From the NCBI GenBank assembly GCA_018433865.1, contig JAHDQJ010000002.1:310001-374000 (forward strand): a stretch of DNA of 64,000 nt, read 5' to 3'. This document shows, one piece after another, positions 36,093 to 44,229 of the stretch. Below the pieces are notes generated by a model, which saw only the letters and a program-made list of their open reading frames with translations, did no database searches and was not told where the DNA came from. Position numbers and translations under genes: made by a program. Position 1 is the stretch's first letter. Every line of letters begins with the position of its first letter. The stretch comes from Spirochaetales bacterium (GTDB taxonomy: Bacteria; Spirochaetota; Spirochaetia; Sphaerochaetales; Sphaerochaetaceae).

Positions 36093-36647
36093 ATGCGAAA
36101 GAACATGTTCGTCATCGTATTATTGCTATCGGTAGTCCTGACTGGCTCACTCACGGCTGCAAGCGTGGGAAGCATCGGACTGGTCAACTATGCATCCTGG
36201 TATGAGGTCGGTTCCGAAGATACCGACGCTTATGTACCGGGAATCAGGGGAGAGTTCTTCTTCAGCGACATCTTGGGAATCTCCGCAGATGCGCTCATGC
36301 TCGCCGAATGGACCGATGCCTATGATCAGACATCCTATCTGATGATGTACATCATCGATGTCGTGGCACGGGCACCGCTCGGGTTGCTGGAACCGTATGT
36401 CGGACTCGGACCCGTCTATCTGGGGTATATCACCGAGGATGACTCCTCTACAGGCGAGGACTCGGTCGGCTTCAATCTCCGGGGAGGACTGGACCTGAAC
36501 ATCTTCGATTGGCTGAGCGTCGGAGCCGAAGCCAACTACTTCGTCGACGACCTCGAGGATTTCTTCGACAACACCGACTATTATTTCAGTGAACAGGGAT
36601 TGAAGGAATCGGCACTCATCGGACTCAGCGCGAAGTTCAAGTTCTGA
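36093..36647 (+). CDS. Small outer-membrane beta-barrel-like protein
   Basis: 184 residues. A signal peptide (MRKNMFVIVLLLSVVLTGSL...) is followed by repeated amphipathic strands such as VGSIGLVNYASWYEVG, LLEPYVGLGPVYLGY and SVGFNLRGGLDLNIF. The C-terminal strand ALIGLSAKFKF ends in Phe, as in outer-membrane barrels, and the middle is rich in Asp and Tyr. No family is recognised. AGGAGGAA lies about seven bases before the ATG. An upstream in-frame ATG at 36030 lacks a site. Confidence 0.75.
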   Translation: MRKNMFVIVLLLSVVLTGSLTAASVGSIGLVNYASWYEVGSEDTDAYVPGIRGEFFFSDILGISADALMLAEWTDAYDQTSYLMMYIIDVVARAPLGLLEPYVGLGPVYLGYITEDDSSTGEDSVGFNLRGGLDLNIFDWLSVGAEANYFVDDLEDFFDNTDYYFSEQGLKESALIGLSAKFKF

Positions 36648-36669
36648 TCCGACCTCTCCTATGAAAACT

Positions 36670-36692
36670 GAGCCGCATCCAGTGTGCGGCTC
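36670..36692. terminator. Hairpin after OMP gene
   Basis: GAGCCGCA-N7-TGCGGCTC. Strong stem without a T-run. Confidence 0.45.
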
Positions 36693-36705
36693 CTGATGTG
36701 ATCCA

Positions 36706-36734
36706 TTGCCCCGATGCGTGCGAAGTGTTACGAT
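36706..36734 (+). promoter_or_regulatory. Thiamine pyrophosphokinase promoter, predicted leaderless start
   Basis: TTGCCC, 17-bp spacer, TACGAT, six bases, then the ATG at 36741. Confidence 0.6.
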
Positions 36735-36740
36735 GCCGCC

Positions 36741-37361
36741 ATGGAAATGCGTGCACTGGCTTTCACCGGCGGCAATGGACCGAAGTCGGGTTTCGATCTC
36801 TCGCTCATCCCTCCCTGTGATTTCATCTGCGCTGCGGACAGCGGACTCGATACCGCAATTGCTCTCGGGTTTCGTGTCGACAAGGCGATAGGAGATTTCG
36901 ACTCGCTGAGAGACCCGGCATTATTGCACACGACCTTTCATGAACAGCTTCCTTCAGAGAAAGACATCACCGATACCGAAGCCCTGCTGCAACTCATCAC
37001 GGGCAAGGGAATCGGCTCGTATGTGCTCGTGGGAGGGGGTGAGGGACGGTTCGACCACCTGTTGCACCTCTATTCCCTGTTCTCCCTCTACGGTCCGCCT
37101 GAGATATGGATCACCGCACAGGAGATCATGTACCTCGTACGTACCAAATCGACACTCGATCGGATGGAGGGGAAAACGGTATCGGTCATCCCCTCGGGCT
37201 TCCGTTGCCGCTCTTCGGTGAGTGCACGGCAGCTCCGGTGGCCCCTGGATGATTTTCCGATCGACATGGCCAGCCAAAGCATATCCAACCGCTGCGAACG
37301 GGAAGAACTGGTCATTGAGGTTCACGGGGATCCTGTCTTCCTCTCCATCCCTTTTCCCTGA
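36741..37361 (+). CDS. Thiamine pyrophosphokinase
   Basis: 206 residues from the ATG at 36741. The core motifs are CAADSGLDTAIALGFRVDKA followed by IGDFDSL, then DITDTEALLQ and VGGGEGRFDHLLH, the nucleotide and thiamine-binding set. The enzyme makes thiamine diphosphate from thiamine and ATP. The C-terminal half is less typical. No ribosome site is seen. A TACGAT box ends six bases before the start with TTGCCC 17 bp further up, so I chose this start as leaderless. An in-frame ATG at 36714 would fall inside the promoter. No TPP riboswitch is evident upstream. The shikimate-dehydrogenase homologue follows after 12 bp. Confidence 0.85.
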   Translation: MEMRALAFTGGNGPKSGFDLSLIPPCDFICAADSGLDTAIALGFRVDKAIGDFDSLRDPALLHTTFHEQLPSEKDITDTEALLQLITGKGIGSYVLVGGGEGRFDHLLHLYSLFSLYGPPEIWITAQEIMYLVRTKSTLDRMEGKTVSVIPSGFRCRSSVSARQLRWPLDDFPIDMASQSISNRCEREELVIEVHGDPVFLSIPFP

Positions 37362-37373
37362 GGAAAAATAGGC

Positions 37374-38324
37374 ATGACAGCAAACGGAAAATACTATACA
37401 ATGGACCATCACATCATGAACGACATCGAGGTACAAGACATGGAAAAGAATTATGAACTGCTCTCCAAGGAAGCTGTCATGCACGGTCCGCTGGAGGCAT
37501 TGTTCTGTTGCATAGGAAATCCAGTCATCGGAAACCCTACCCAGTTGATGATGGAAGCCGCATTCCGTGCGATGCTGTTTCCTGCCCGTTATCTGACCTG
37601 CACCGTGACCGATGATCATGTGAAAGGCGCGATCGACGGGATCAAGGCGCTCGGTTTCACCGGCGCGAACGTGACCGCCCCCCACAAGGTATCCGTCATC
37701 CCCTTCCTTGACGGCCTTACAGAATCGGCACGTCTCAGCGGTGCGGTGAACTGCATCATCAGAAGAGGCGACTCCTACATCGGGGACAATACCGATGGGA
37801 AAGGATTCTTGACCTCCATCGAGGTGATCAAGCCGGTGAAGGACATGAATGTCCTGGTGATCGGTGCCGGAGGCGCTGCAAGGGCCATCATCACCGAACT
37901 GGCATTGCATGGGGCGAAGGAGATCGTCATAGCAAACCGGACGGTGGAGAAAGCGCAGCAAATCATCGATCGTATCGCACCTCACGTCAAGACCAAGCTC
38001 GACAAGGATGCACTCGTGCGTCCCTACCGCATCAAGGACGATTATGATCTCGTGGTCCAGGCCACCAGTGTGGGACTGTTCGATCCGGAGGGCTCCTTGG
38101 ACATCACGTGGGAACCTTCACGGAAACAACGGATCGCAGCCGATGTCGTGTTCAATCCCGTACGGACCCATTTCCTCGCATCTGCCGAGGCCGCAGGGGC
38201 CACACCGGTAGACGGATTGGGGATGCTGGTGTATCAAGGAGCGATCGCAGTCTCCCAGTGGACAGGCAAGGATCCCGATTTCCTTGTGATGAAGACATCC
38301 CTTGAAGAGGCATTCACAATCTGA
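37374..38324 (+). CDS. Shikimate dehydrogenase-family protein, variant substrate motif
   Basis: Up to 316 residues. NADP-binding GAGGAARAI and NRTVEKA, the catalytic-type Lys in NVTAPHK, Asp in DNTDGKG, and the late LGMLVYQGAIA all match AroE. The usual Ser-x-Ser of the shikimate-binding loop (GNPxxHSxSP) is replaced by GNPVIGNPTQLMM, so substrate may differ. The start is uncertain: ATG 37374 has GAGGA at long spacing, while ATG 37440 has GAGG eight bases upstream and still covers the family. It overlaps the esterase gene by one base (TGATG). Quinate/shikimate-like or another cyclic hydroxy acid is possible. Confidence 0.78.
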   Translation: MTANGKYYTMDHHIMNDIEVQDMEKNYELLSKEAVMHGPLEALFCCIGNPVIGNPTQLMMEAAFRAMLFPARYLTCTVTDDHVKGAIDGIKALGFTGANVTAPHKVSVIPFLDGLTESARLSGAVNCIIRRGDSYIGDNTDGKGFLTSIEVIKPVKDMNVLVIGAGGAARAIITELALHGAKEIVIANRTVEKAQQIIDRIAPHVKTKLDKDALVRPYRIKDDYDLVVQATSVGLFDPEGSLDITWEPSRKQRIAADVVFNPVRTHFLASAEAAGATPVDGLGMLVYQGAIAVSQWTGKDPDFLVMKTSLEEAFTI

Positions 38325-39454
38325 TGCAACAGAAACAAGGATCGGCGATGGAACAGCTTGAGAAGAGCTCCCAGATACAAATTTCCAAGAAACTGCAGAG
38401 GATCATCGCATTGTCGAAACGGATCTCGGGACCTACCGACGGATCCGAGCTCTCGGAAGAGCAGATCAGCGAGATCAACAAGCGCTCCATCCCGAACAAT
38501 TGGATCACCCGGCGAATCCTGAAGAAACCGGCAAAAAAGGTAGAGACCAATACGTTCATCATTCCGGTTGAGGAAGGTGCCATCACCGGGTACTTCTTCC
38601 AGAGAAGGGGTGCCCAGGCGAACCAGATGACCAGCTTGCGTCCGTTGATCATCTACTACCACGGAGGCGGATGGGTCTGGGGGAACATGGATCTCTACAG
38701 CTTCATCTGTGCGAGGATAGCCTCGTTGACCCATGCTGCGGTCCTCTCGGTCGATTACCGACTGGCTCCGCAGTACAGGTTCCCCACTGCGGTGGAGGAT
38801 TGCTACAACTCGTTGATCTGGGCTTCGCAGGGAGCCCGCTATTGGAAAGTCGATCCCGAACGCATCTACGTGATGGGTGACAGTGCGGGAGGAAACCTCG
38901 CCGCGGTAGTCAGCCGTCTTGCGAGAGATCGCAAGGGGCCTCGCATCGCCGGACAGATACTGATCTACCCGGTAACCGACGGACGGCTCAAGACCCCCTC
39001 GATGAATACGTTCAAGGACAGTCCCTCCCTCACTGCACGGGAGATGCAGTTCTTCGTGAAAAGCTATCAGAGCGAACCGAAGGATATCCTGAATCCGAAC
39101 TTCTCCCCCCTCTTGTCGAAAGACCACTCGAGGCTTCCCCCGACGTTGATCATCACCGCGGACAACGATCCGCTGCTCGATGACGGAAAACTGTATGCCG
39201 AGGCGCTTGCCTCCGCAGATACCCCGGTGAAGTACCTCGAATGCAAGCATACGGTCCACGGATTCCTCGCATTCCCCTCCGCAGAGGGAACCGAGGAGAC
39301 CGAGTCTGCGATCATGCAGTTCGTGGGAGGCCGGCCGATCGATCAGGTAGAGCTGCTGACGATGGCCCAGTTGCGAAAACGCAACAAGAAGGAATTGCAG
39401 GTCGCGCGCAAGTCCAACAAGTCATTCATCGCCGCGGGAGTCGAGGAAGGCTGA
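38324..39454 (+). CDS. Alpha/beta hydrolase, hormone-sensitive-lipase type esterase
   Basis: 376 residues. The oxyanion block HGGGWVWGN lies near residue 110, the nucleophile Ser is in GDSAGGN (GDSAG type), and the Asp and His of the triad are in ADNDPLLDD and HTVHGFL. The N-terminal ~80 residues form a helical cap. Substrates are short-chain esters or acyl-derivatives; none is predicted. Starts at 38324 or at 38348, where AAGGA lies seven bases upstream. The gene is coupled to the AroE-like gene, and its stop abuts the converging propeller gene. Confidence 0.85.
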   Translation: MQQKQGSAMEQLEKSSQIQISKKLQRIIALSKRISGPTDGSELSEEQISEINKRSIPNNWITRRILKKPAKKVETNTFIIPVEEGAITGYFFQRRGAQANQMTSLRPLIIYYHGGGWVWGNMDLYSFICARIASLTHAAVLSVDYRLAPQYRFPTAVEDCYNSLIWASQGARYWKVDPERIYVMGDSAGGNLAAVVSRLARDRKGPRIAGQILIYPVTDGRLKTPSMNTFKDSPSLTAREMQFFVKSYQSEPKDILNPNFSPLLSKDHSRLPPTLIITADNDPLLDDGKLYAEALASADTPVKYLECKHTVHGFLAFPSAEGTEETESAIMQFVGGRPIDQVELLTMAQLRKRNKKELQVARKSNKSFIAAGVEEG

Positions 39455-40495
39455 TCAGGATTCTTCGAACAGGGAATCCGGGGAAGAAGAGGGCTTTCTC
39501 GGTGCGCGGGGCTTTCCGATCAGAAGACCGATCGATTCACGGACCAAACCGAACCGACGCTCTCCTGTCGCAGAGAAATAGCAGTACCAGCATGCCTCAT
39601 CCTGTTTATACCTGACATCGCTCGACATGATGTGCTCGGAGGCCCATCCGCGTTCGGCAGGGACAAGGACGGGATCCCGCTCGGCCCGTTGCCACTGCAG
39701 CCCGTCGCTGCTGGTCAGCAACACGATGGCAGATGCATGTCGCTTCCTCCCGGCATCCCAATACCGGGAGTTCTGGATCGCGACGTAGGAATCGTTGCCT
39801 TTGTACACGCACATGCGTCCTGTCCCGAGACTCCTGAACGGATCATTCGGCACCGCCTCGACCAATGGCAACTGGGACTCCGGGACATACCGTCCGTCCA
39901 AGGTCTCGCTGAATGCGGTACAGACATACCGCGTCGATGCAGGATCGCTGCCGATCTTCGAGGATCCGACATACATCCGATACCCACCCTCCGCAGGAAT
40001 CACCTGCGGATGGCTGACTGTCGGAGTCTTGCGGTAATCGGAGGCTGAAGGGATATCCTTGGCCTCGAGGAGTATCCTGGGCTCGCTCCATACCGACAGG
40101 TCGTTTGAGCTGCGCATCTCTATGTGGGATCCGACGACGTAGGACTTCTTCATCCGCTTCGTCACATGCTCGACGAAGGGAATCCTCCTGCCGTGCCGTT
40201 CGTAGATGATATGGAATGCTCCCTTCTCCTTGAAGAGGAACGGATACTTGCCCCGTACCTGCACCAACCCCATCGGTTCCCACATGATCCCGCTTCCCGA
40301 GACATAGTGCTGGATCCCGAGCCACGAGTGGGCAAAGAGATGCCACTTGCCATCCGGGGCGTCCTCAGGGAAGAGGAACACGGGACAGGACAGGCGCGGT
40401 ACATACCACAGCCCCTGGATCACCGGTTCATCGGAGAACGGGAACCATGAGGATTCGGCGAGCTGTTCCACTGGCTGGATGCGTGAACTGAGCAT
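39455..40495 (-). CDS. Beta-propeller protein, glycosidase-like (GH43 type fold)
   Basis: 346 residues. The sequence shows repeated blade-like segments: DGKWHLFAHSWLGIQHYVSG, GAFHIIYERHGRRIPFVEHV, GGYRMYVGSSKIGSD and NDSYVAIQNSRYWDAG. Trp/Tyr-rich turns and isolated Asp/Glu recall five-bladed glycosidase families such as GH43 and GH130. I cannot place the catalytic acids with confidence. There is no signal peptide, so it should be cytoplasmic. The ATG lies two bases after the stop of the small membrane gene, with GGAGGA about 13 bases upstream, which suggests coupling. Confidence 0.65.
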   Translation of the reverse strand: MLSSRIQPVEQLAESSWFPFSDEPVIQGLWYVPRLSCPVFLFPEDAPDGKWHLFAHSWLGIQHYVSGSGIMWEPMGLVQVRGKYPFLFKEKGAFHIIYERHGRRIPFVEHVTKRMKKSYVVGSHIEMRSSNDLSVWSEPRILLEAKDIPSASDYRKTPTVSHPQVIPAEGGYRMYVGSSKIGSDPASTRYVCTAFSETLDGRYVPESQLPLVEAVPNDPFRSLGTGRMCVYKGNDSYVAIQNSRYWDAGRKRHASAIVLLTSSDGLQWQRAERDPVLVPAERGWASEHIMSSDVRYKQDEACWYCYFSATGERRFGLVRESIGLLIGKPRAPRKPSSSPDSLFEES

Positions 40496-40497
40496 GG

Positions 40498-40785
40498 TTA
40501 CAGCATGTTCCTCCGATCCTTCCTCTTCTTCCAGAAGATCGGATCGAGAAATTGTTCGAGATTGTACTTCACGGTGATCTTCTTCATCACCACGGTATAG
40601 AGGTAGAAGCTGCCACCGATCGAGACGATGAACATCAGACCAAGGAACAGCGGCATCATCGGACTTTCGGGATCGACGAACCGCGCGATCAGGATGAGGC
40701 AGATGACGAAGAGAATCGCCATCACCACCATATTCACCAACGTCGCGCCGAGCACGAACAGCACCGTATTGAGTTTCTTATTCAT
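40498..40785 (-). CDS. Small membrane protein
   Basis: 95 residues with two long hydrophobic spans (about 8-34 and 44-67). A basic cytoplasmic tail ends KKRKDRRNML. No family is recognised. Its start overlaps the lspA stop by 8 bp and its stop is two bases before the propeller gene start, so it sits inside a tight operon. It could be an accessory to lipoprotein processing; that is a guess from position only. Confidence 0.7.
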   Translation of the reverse strand: MNKKLNTVLFVLGATLVNMVVMAILFVICLILIARFVDPESPMMPLFLGLMFIVSIGGSFYLYTVVMKKITVKYNLEQFLDPIFWKKRKDRRNML

Positions 40786-41329
40786 GGGGAACCTCCTTGG
40801 CTTCGTCCGTCACCGAGGACCTCTTGCGCGCATCGAAGAACAGGATGCTCAGCATCAACAGGATGCCGGTCACGACGATCGATGCGTCGGCGACATTGAA
40901 GGTGGGCCAGCGTTCGAATCCGAAGAGCCCATAGACTTTCACACTTATGAAATCGACCACCCACTCGGGGCGGAACATCCGGTCGACCAAGTTCCCCGCC
41001 CCGCCACCGATGATTCCTGCCAACATCCACCGCTGGAACGTGGACAGGTCCTCGGTTCGCAGCATGAATATGACAATAAGGACGATCATCACCGCGGGGA
41101 TGGCGATGAAGAATATCCGTTTCAGATCATCAGGGAGGCCCTCCCCGATGCTGAATCCGATCGCGGAGTTCCGCACGTGGCAGATCCAGAGGAAATCGTT
41201 CAGGAACGAGAATCCCACGGTCCCCTGCGGGATGGTGGCGACTACCCGGGCCTTGGTGATCTGGTCCGCGACCACGATCGCCAAGGTGAGGAGGAACGGG
41301 AGGATGGGATTGCGTTTTCTTCTTGTCAT
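40778..41329 (-). CDS. lspA: Lipoprotein signal peptidase (signal peptidase II)
   Basis: 183 residues with four membrane helices. The conserved blocks are VADQITK near residue 21, RNSAIGFSIG, IGGGAGNLVDRMF followed by EWVVDFI (first catalytic Asp), and TFNVADASIVV (second catalytic Asp). It removes signal peptides from prolipoproteins in the inner membrane. AGGA lies about ten bases before the ATG. It follows the Nif3-family gene by 15 bp on the same strand and overlaps the small membrane gene. Confidence 0.95.
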   Translation of the reverse strand: MTRRKRNPILPFLLTLAIVVADQITKARVVATIPQGTVGFSFLNDFLWICHVRNSAIGFSIGEGLPDDLKRIFFIAIPAVMIVLIVIFMLRTEDLSTFQRWMLAGIIGGGAGNLVDRMFRPEWVVDFISVKVYGLFGFERWPTFNVADASIVVTGILLMLSILFFDARKRSSVTDEAKEVPHE

Positions 41330-41344
41330 TGCGCGATCATCCTA

Positions 41345-42106
41345 CTACAGAGCCGTCGGAAGCGCAACGAAGGAAGATTCCAGGCCGAGGTTATCGGCAA
41401 GATCCTTGGCCATCGACTGTACGCCGAACACTTCCGTGGCATAGTGACCGCCGCAAATCATCGTGATCCCCGACTCCTGGCAGAAAGGATGCATCGTGTG
41501 GGAACTCTCCCCCGTGATATAGGCATCGAGCCCGAGCGAGATGGCCTCCTGGACCTCGAATGCCGCTCCTCCGCTGATGATGCCTACGGACCTGATGTGC
41601 TTCTTGCCGAACGGCAGCACGTGCAGCCCCGTCTCCTCGGAGAGCCCGAGCGTCCGCACGATGTCCCCGACCGTCACGGGACTCTTGAAGGTCCCGCGAA
41701 ATCCGATGTGCCTTCCGTGGTAGAGACCGAATGGCGTCACCGCCTCAAGATCGAGTAGTCTTGCCATGGTCGCATTGTTCCCAAGTACCGGGTGGGCATC
41801 AAGCGGAAGGTGTGCCGCAAGGAGCGCGATATCGGCCCTGAGCAAGAGTGCGAGACGGGCATAGTGCATCCCCGTCACCGCGATCGGTTTTCCCCAGAAC
41901 AGTCCGTGATGGACGAAGAGGGCATCCGCACCCATCTCAGCAGCCTTGGCGAACGTGGCCAAGGAGGCATCGACAGCACAGACCACCCGCTTCACTTCCT
42001 TGTCAGGCCTACCGACCTGCAAGCCGTTCAACGACACGTCCATATCGGCAAAGGCATCGAGATCCAAACGTGTACGTATATAGTCTGCAAGCATTTCTAT
42101 CTTCAT
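41345..42106 (-). CDS. Nif3-like dinuclear metal centre protein (YbgI/YqfO family)
   Basis: 253 residues. Family blocks are VSLNGLQVGRPDKEV, VVCAVDASLATFAKAAEMGA, ALFVHHGLFWGKP with the metal His pair, and a late ISGGAAFEVQEAISLGLDAYITGE plus GGHYATEVFG. Structures of relatives show toroidal hexamers with two metals, linked to GTP cyclohydrolase I-like roles; function remains unsettled. No Shine-Dalgarno sequence precedes the ATG at 42106. A perfect TATAAT ends six bases before it, so the mRNA is probably leaderless. It diverges from the Lon-like gene with only 53 bp between start codons. Confidence 0.87.
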   Translation of the reverse strand: MKIEMLADYIRTRLDLDAFADMDVSLNGLQVGRPDKEVKRVVCAVDASLATFAKAAEMGADALFVHHGLFWGKPIAVTGMHYARLALLLRADIALLAAHLPLDAHPVLGNNATMARLLDLEAVTPFGLYHGRHIGFRGTFKSPVTVGDIVRTLGLSEETGLHVLPFGKKHIRSVGIISGGAAFEVQEAISLGLDAYITGESSHTMHPFCQESGITMICGGHYATEVFGVQSMAKDLADNLGLESSFVALPTAL

Positions 42107-42112
42107 GGCACC

Positions 42113-42118
42113 ATTATA
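42113..42118 (-). promoter_or_regulatory. -10 box of nif3-like gene, predicted leaderless start
   Basis: TATAAT on the minus strand, six bases (GGTGCC) before the ATG. The best -35 at 17 bp is poor (TGGAAT). Confidence 0.55.
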
Positions 42119-42123
42119 GAGAG

Positions 42124-42152
42124 TTGACATCAATTATTCCACCACCTATAGT
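42124..42152 (+). promoter_or_regulatory. Promoter of lon-like gene, predicted leaderless start
   Basis: Consensus TTGACA, 17-bp spacer, TATAGT, then seven bases (GAGCCTC) to the ATG at 42160. No ribosome site. The promoter region overlaps that of the divergent nif3-like gene. Confidence 0.75.
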
Positions 42153-42159
42153 GAGCCTC

Positions 42160-44229
42160 ATGGCAGATTTACAGTTCACCCGCCCAGAGCTCACCGCAGA
42201 GCAGGCCAGGTTCGCATACGATCCCTCCATCGTCGAAACCTGTGCTCCGATTCCCGAGCATCCGACGATCATCGGGCAACCGAGGGCGATGCGTGCGCTC
42301 GAGATGGGACTCTCCATCCCGGGAAAGGGGTACAACATCTATGTGAGCGGAGACCCGGGAACCGGCCGATCGACTGCCATCAGGCTGGCGACCGCCCCGT
42401 ATGCGAACGACCTCTCGCTGTTGCGTGACATCGCATTCATCCACAACTTCCGACACCCCGACTCACCGATCGCCGTGACTTTTGCACCCAGAGAGGGCAA
42501 GGCCTTCTTGCTGGCAATGAAAGAATTCGTCATCCACCTCAAGCAGGATATCGGGACGAAGGTTGCACAGGGAGAACGGTTGGACGGCCCGACATTGAAG
42601 AATCTCGCCCAGAAGCATCTGGCAGCATGCGAGCAGCGATTCTCCGACCCTCTCTTGCATACACACTTCAAGCACATCAAGCAGGATCTGGCTGAACACG
42701 CCTACCTCTTCGACCGTGAGAATTCCCAAGAGCCGCCCAACGGGAATTTTTATCTCCGCTACGGGGTGAATCTTTTGGTCGACCACAGCCAGACAACCGA
42801 ACGTCCCCTGATCTTCGAAACCCACCCGACCTTTGCGAACCTCTTCGGTTCGCTTGACGGGCCATGCGATACCAGGGATGAACGCTACCTGCCGTTCCTC
42901 TCCATCCACGCAGGATCCTTGCTTCGTGCGGCCGGAGGATTCATCGTCATCAGTGCCGAGGAGATGCTGACCGTCGAGGGATTGTGGGAAGCCTTCAAGC
43001 GGTTCCTCACCGCCAGTGCCCTCGTGATCCAGAACGCAACCCTTGGCAGCCAGAGCTTCGCCGGAATCAGGCCCGAACCGGTTTCCCTCCCGGTTAAGGT
43101 CCTCCTCGTGGGCAGTGAGGACTCCTACGATGCGTTCTGTGAGCATGATGCCGATTTCCTCAAGCTCTTCAAGGTCTCCGCCGAATTCGATTACACCATG
43201 CGGGCGACGAACGAGAACATTGCCGGATGCATTGGGTTCATCAGGATGGTCGCAAGGGAGGAGAACCTGCTTCCCGTCGAGAACGACGGAATAGCCGAAC
43301 TGTTGCGCTACAGTGCACTCGCGGCCGAGTCGCGTGATGAACTGACCACACAGCTCTCGCTCGTCGCGGACCTGTTGCGAGAGTCCGATTATTGGGCACG
43401 ATCGACATCAACCGGCTCGATCGATCGTACCGTGGTGCTCCGCGCCATCGCCGAACGGGACTATGTCTCGAGCGTGACGGAGAACCGAATCTTCGATGAG
43501 ATCGCCAACGGAGAGATGATCATCTCGCTCGACGGGAACAAGACCGGTGTGGTGAACGGCCTCGCGGTCCTCGATCGCGGACCCTCCTCATTCGGAACTC
43601 CCACGGTGATAAGCGCGACCGTAGCTCCGGGAAACGAGGGCATTGTCAATATCGAGCATGAGGCGGGACTCTCGGGAGAGATCCATGACAAGGGATTGCT
43701 GATCCTCGAGGGATACCTGCGCAAACGCTATGCGAGGAACTTCCCCCTCTCGATCTACTCGGGCATCTGTTTCGAACAGTCGTATGCGGAGATCGACGGC
43801 GACTCGGCTTCCTCGAGCGAACTGTACGCACTCCTTTCGGCGATCGGGGAGATTCCGGTCAAGCAGAACATCGCGGTCACCGGCTCGGTGAACCAGATGG
43901 GGGAATTGCAACCGGTCGGAGGGATCAACGAGAAGATCACCGGCTTCTACAACGTATGCAAGCGGCTCGGACTGAAGAACCATCCGGGGGTGATCATCCC
44001 GGTGCAGAACATCAAGAGCCTCATCCTCCCCTATGAGATCATCGAGGCCATCGAACGCAAGGAGTTCCACATCTACCCGGTGCAGACCATCGACGAAGGA
44101 ATGCAGGTCCTGACCGACCGCCCTGCGGGCACGAGGAACCAGAAAGGGAACTTCCCTCCCGATACCCTCAACCGAACGATCGAGGAACGTCTCAAGGATC
44201 TGTACGAGATTTCCCGTCCACAGAATTGA
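42160..44229 (+). CDS. Lon-type ATP-dependent protease (LonB/AAA_32-like)
   Basis: 689 residues. The Walker A variant is GDPGTGRSTAIR near residue 64, and the middle holds a long helical insert. The C-terminal Lon protease domain has the catalytic Ser in IDGDSASSSELYALLSAIGE and Lys in GGINEKITGFY. The layout matches the AAA_32/Lon-C proteins of many anaerobes rather than classical LonA, which has a long N-terminal substrate domain. Known or predicted role: ATP-dependent degradation of damaged or regulatory proteins. I chose the ATG at 42160 because a consensus promoter ends seven bases upstream. Longer reading frames run into the divergent gene. The 3' end overlaps the MATE gene by 38 bp. 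Confidence 0.88.
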   Translation: MADLQFTRPELTAEQARFAYDPSIVETCAPIPEHPTIIGQPRAMRALEMGLSIPGKGYNIYVSGDPGTGRSTAIRLATAPYANDLSLLRDIAFIHNFRHPDSPIAVTFAPREGKAFLLAMKEFVIHLKQDIGTKVAQGERLDGPTLKNLAQKHLAACEQRFSDPLLHTHFKHIKQDLAEHAYLFDRENSQEPPNGNFYLRYGVNLLVDHSQTTERPLIFETHPTFANLFGSLDGPCDTRDERYLPFLSIHAGSLLRAAGGFIVISAEEMLTVEGLWEAFKRFLTASALVIQNATLGSQSFAGIRPEPVSLPVKVLLVGSEDSYDAFCEHDADFLKLFKVSAEFDYTMRATNENIAGCIGFIRMVAREENLLPVENDGIAELLRYSALAAESRDELTTQLSLVADLLRESDYWARSTSTGSIDRTVVLRAIAERDYVSSVTENRIFDEIANGEMIISLDGNKTGVVNGLAVLDRGPSSFGTPTVISATVAPGNEGIVNIEHEAGLSGEIHDKGLLILEGYLRKRYARNFPLSIYSGICFEQSYAEIDGDSASSSELYALLSAIGEIPVKQNIAVTGSVNQMGELQPVGGINEKITGFYNVCKRLGLKNHPGVIIPVQNIKSLILPYEIIEAIERKEFHIYPVQTIDEGMQVLTDRPAGTRNQKGNFPPDTLNRTIEERLKDLYEISRPQN

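Noticed and set aside
36648-36740. Possible TPP riboswitch before thiamine pyrophosphokinase
   Set aside because: The gap is short, lacks the CUGAGA core, and is occupied by a hairpin and a promoter that reaches the start codon.
40778-41345. lspA as a further leaderless gene (TTGCGC-N17-TAGGAT)
   Set aside because: The -10 box ends nine bases before the ATG, the -35 is poor, AGGA is available as a ribosome site, and the gene follows nif3 in an apparent operon.
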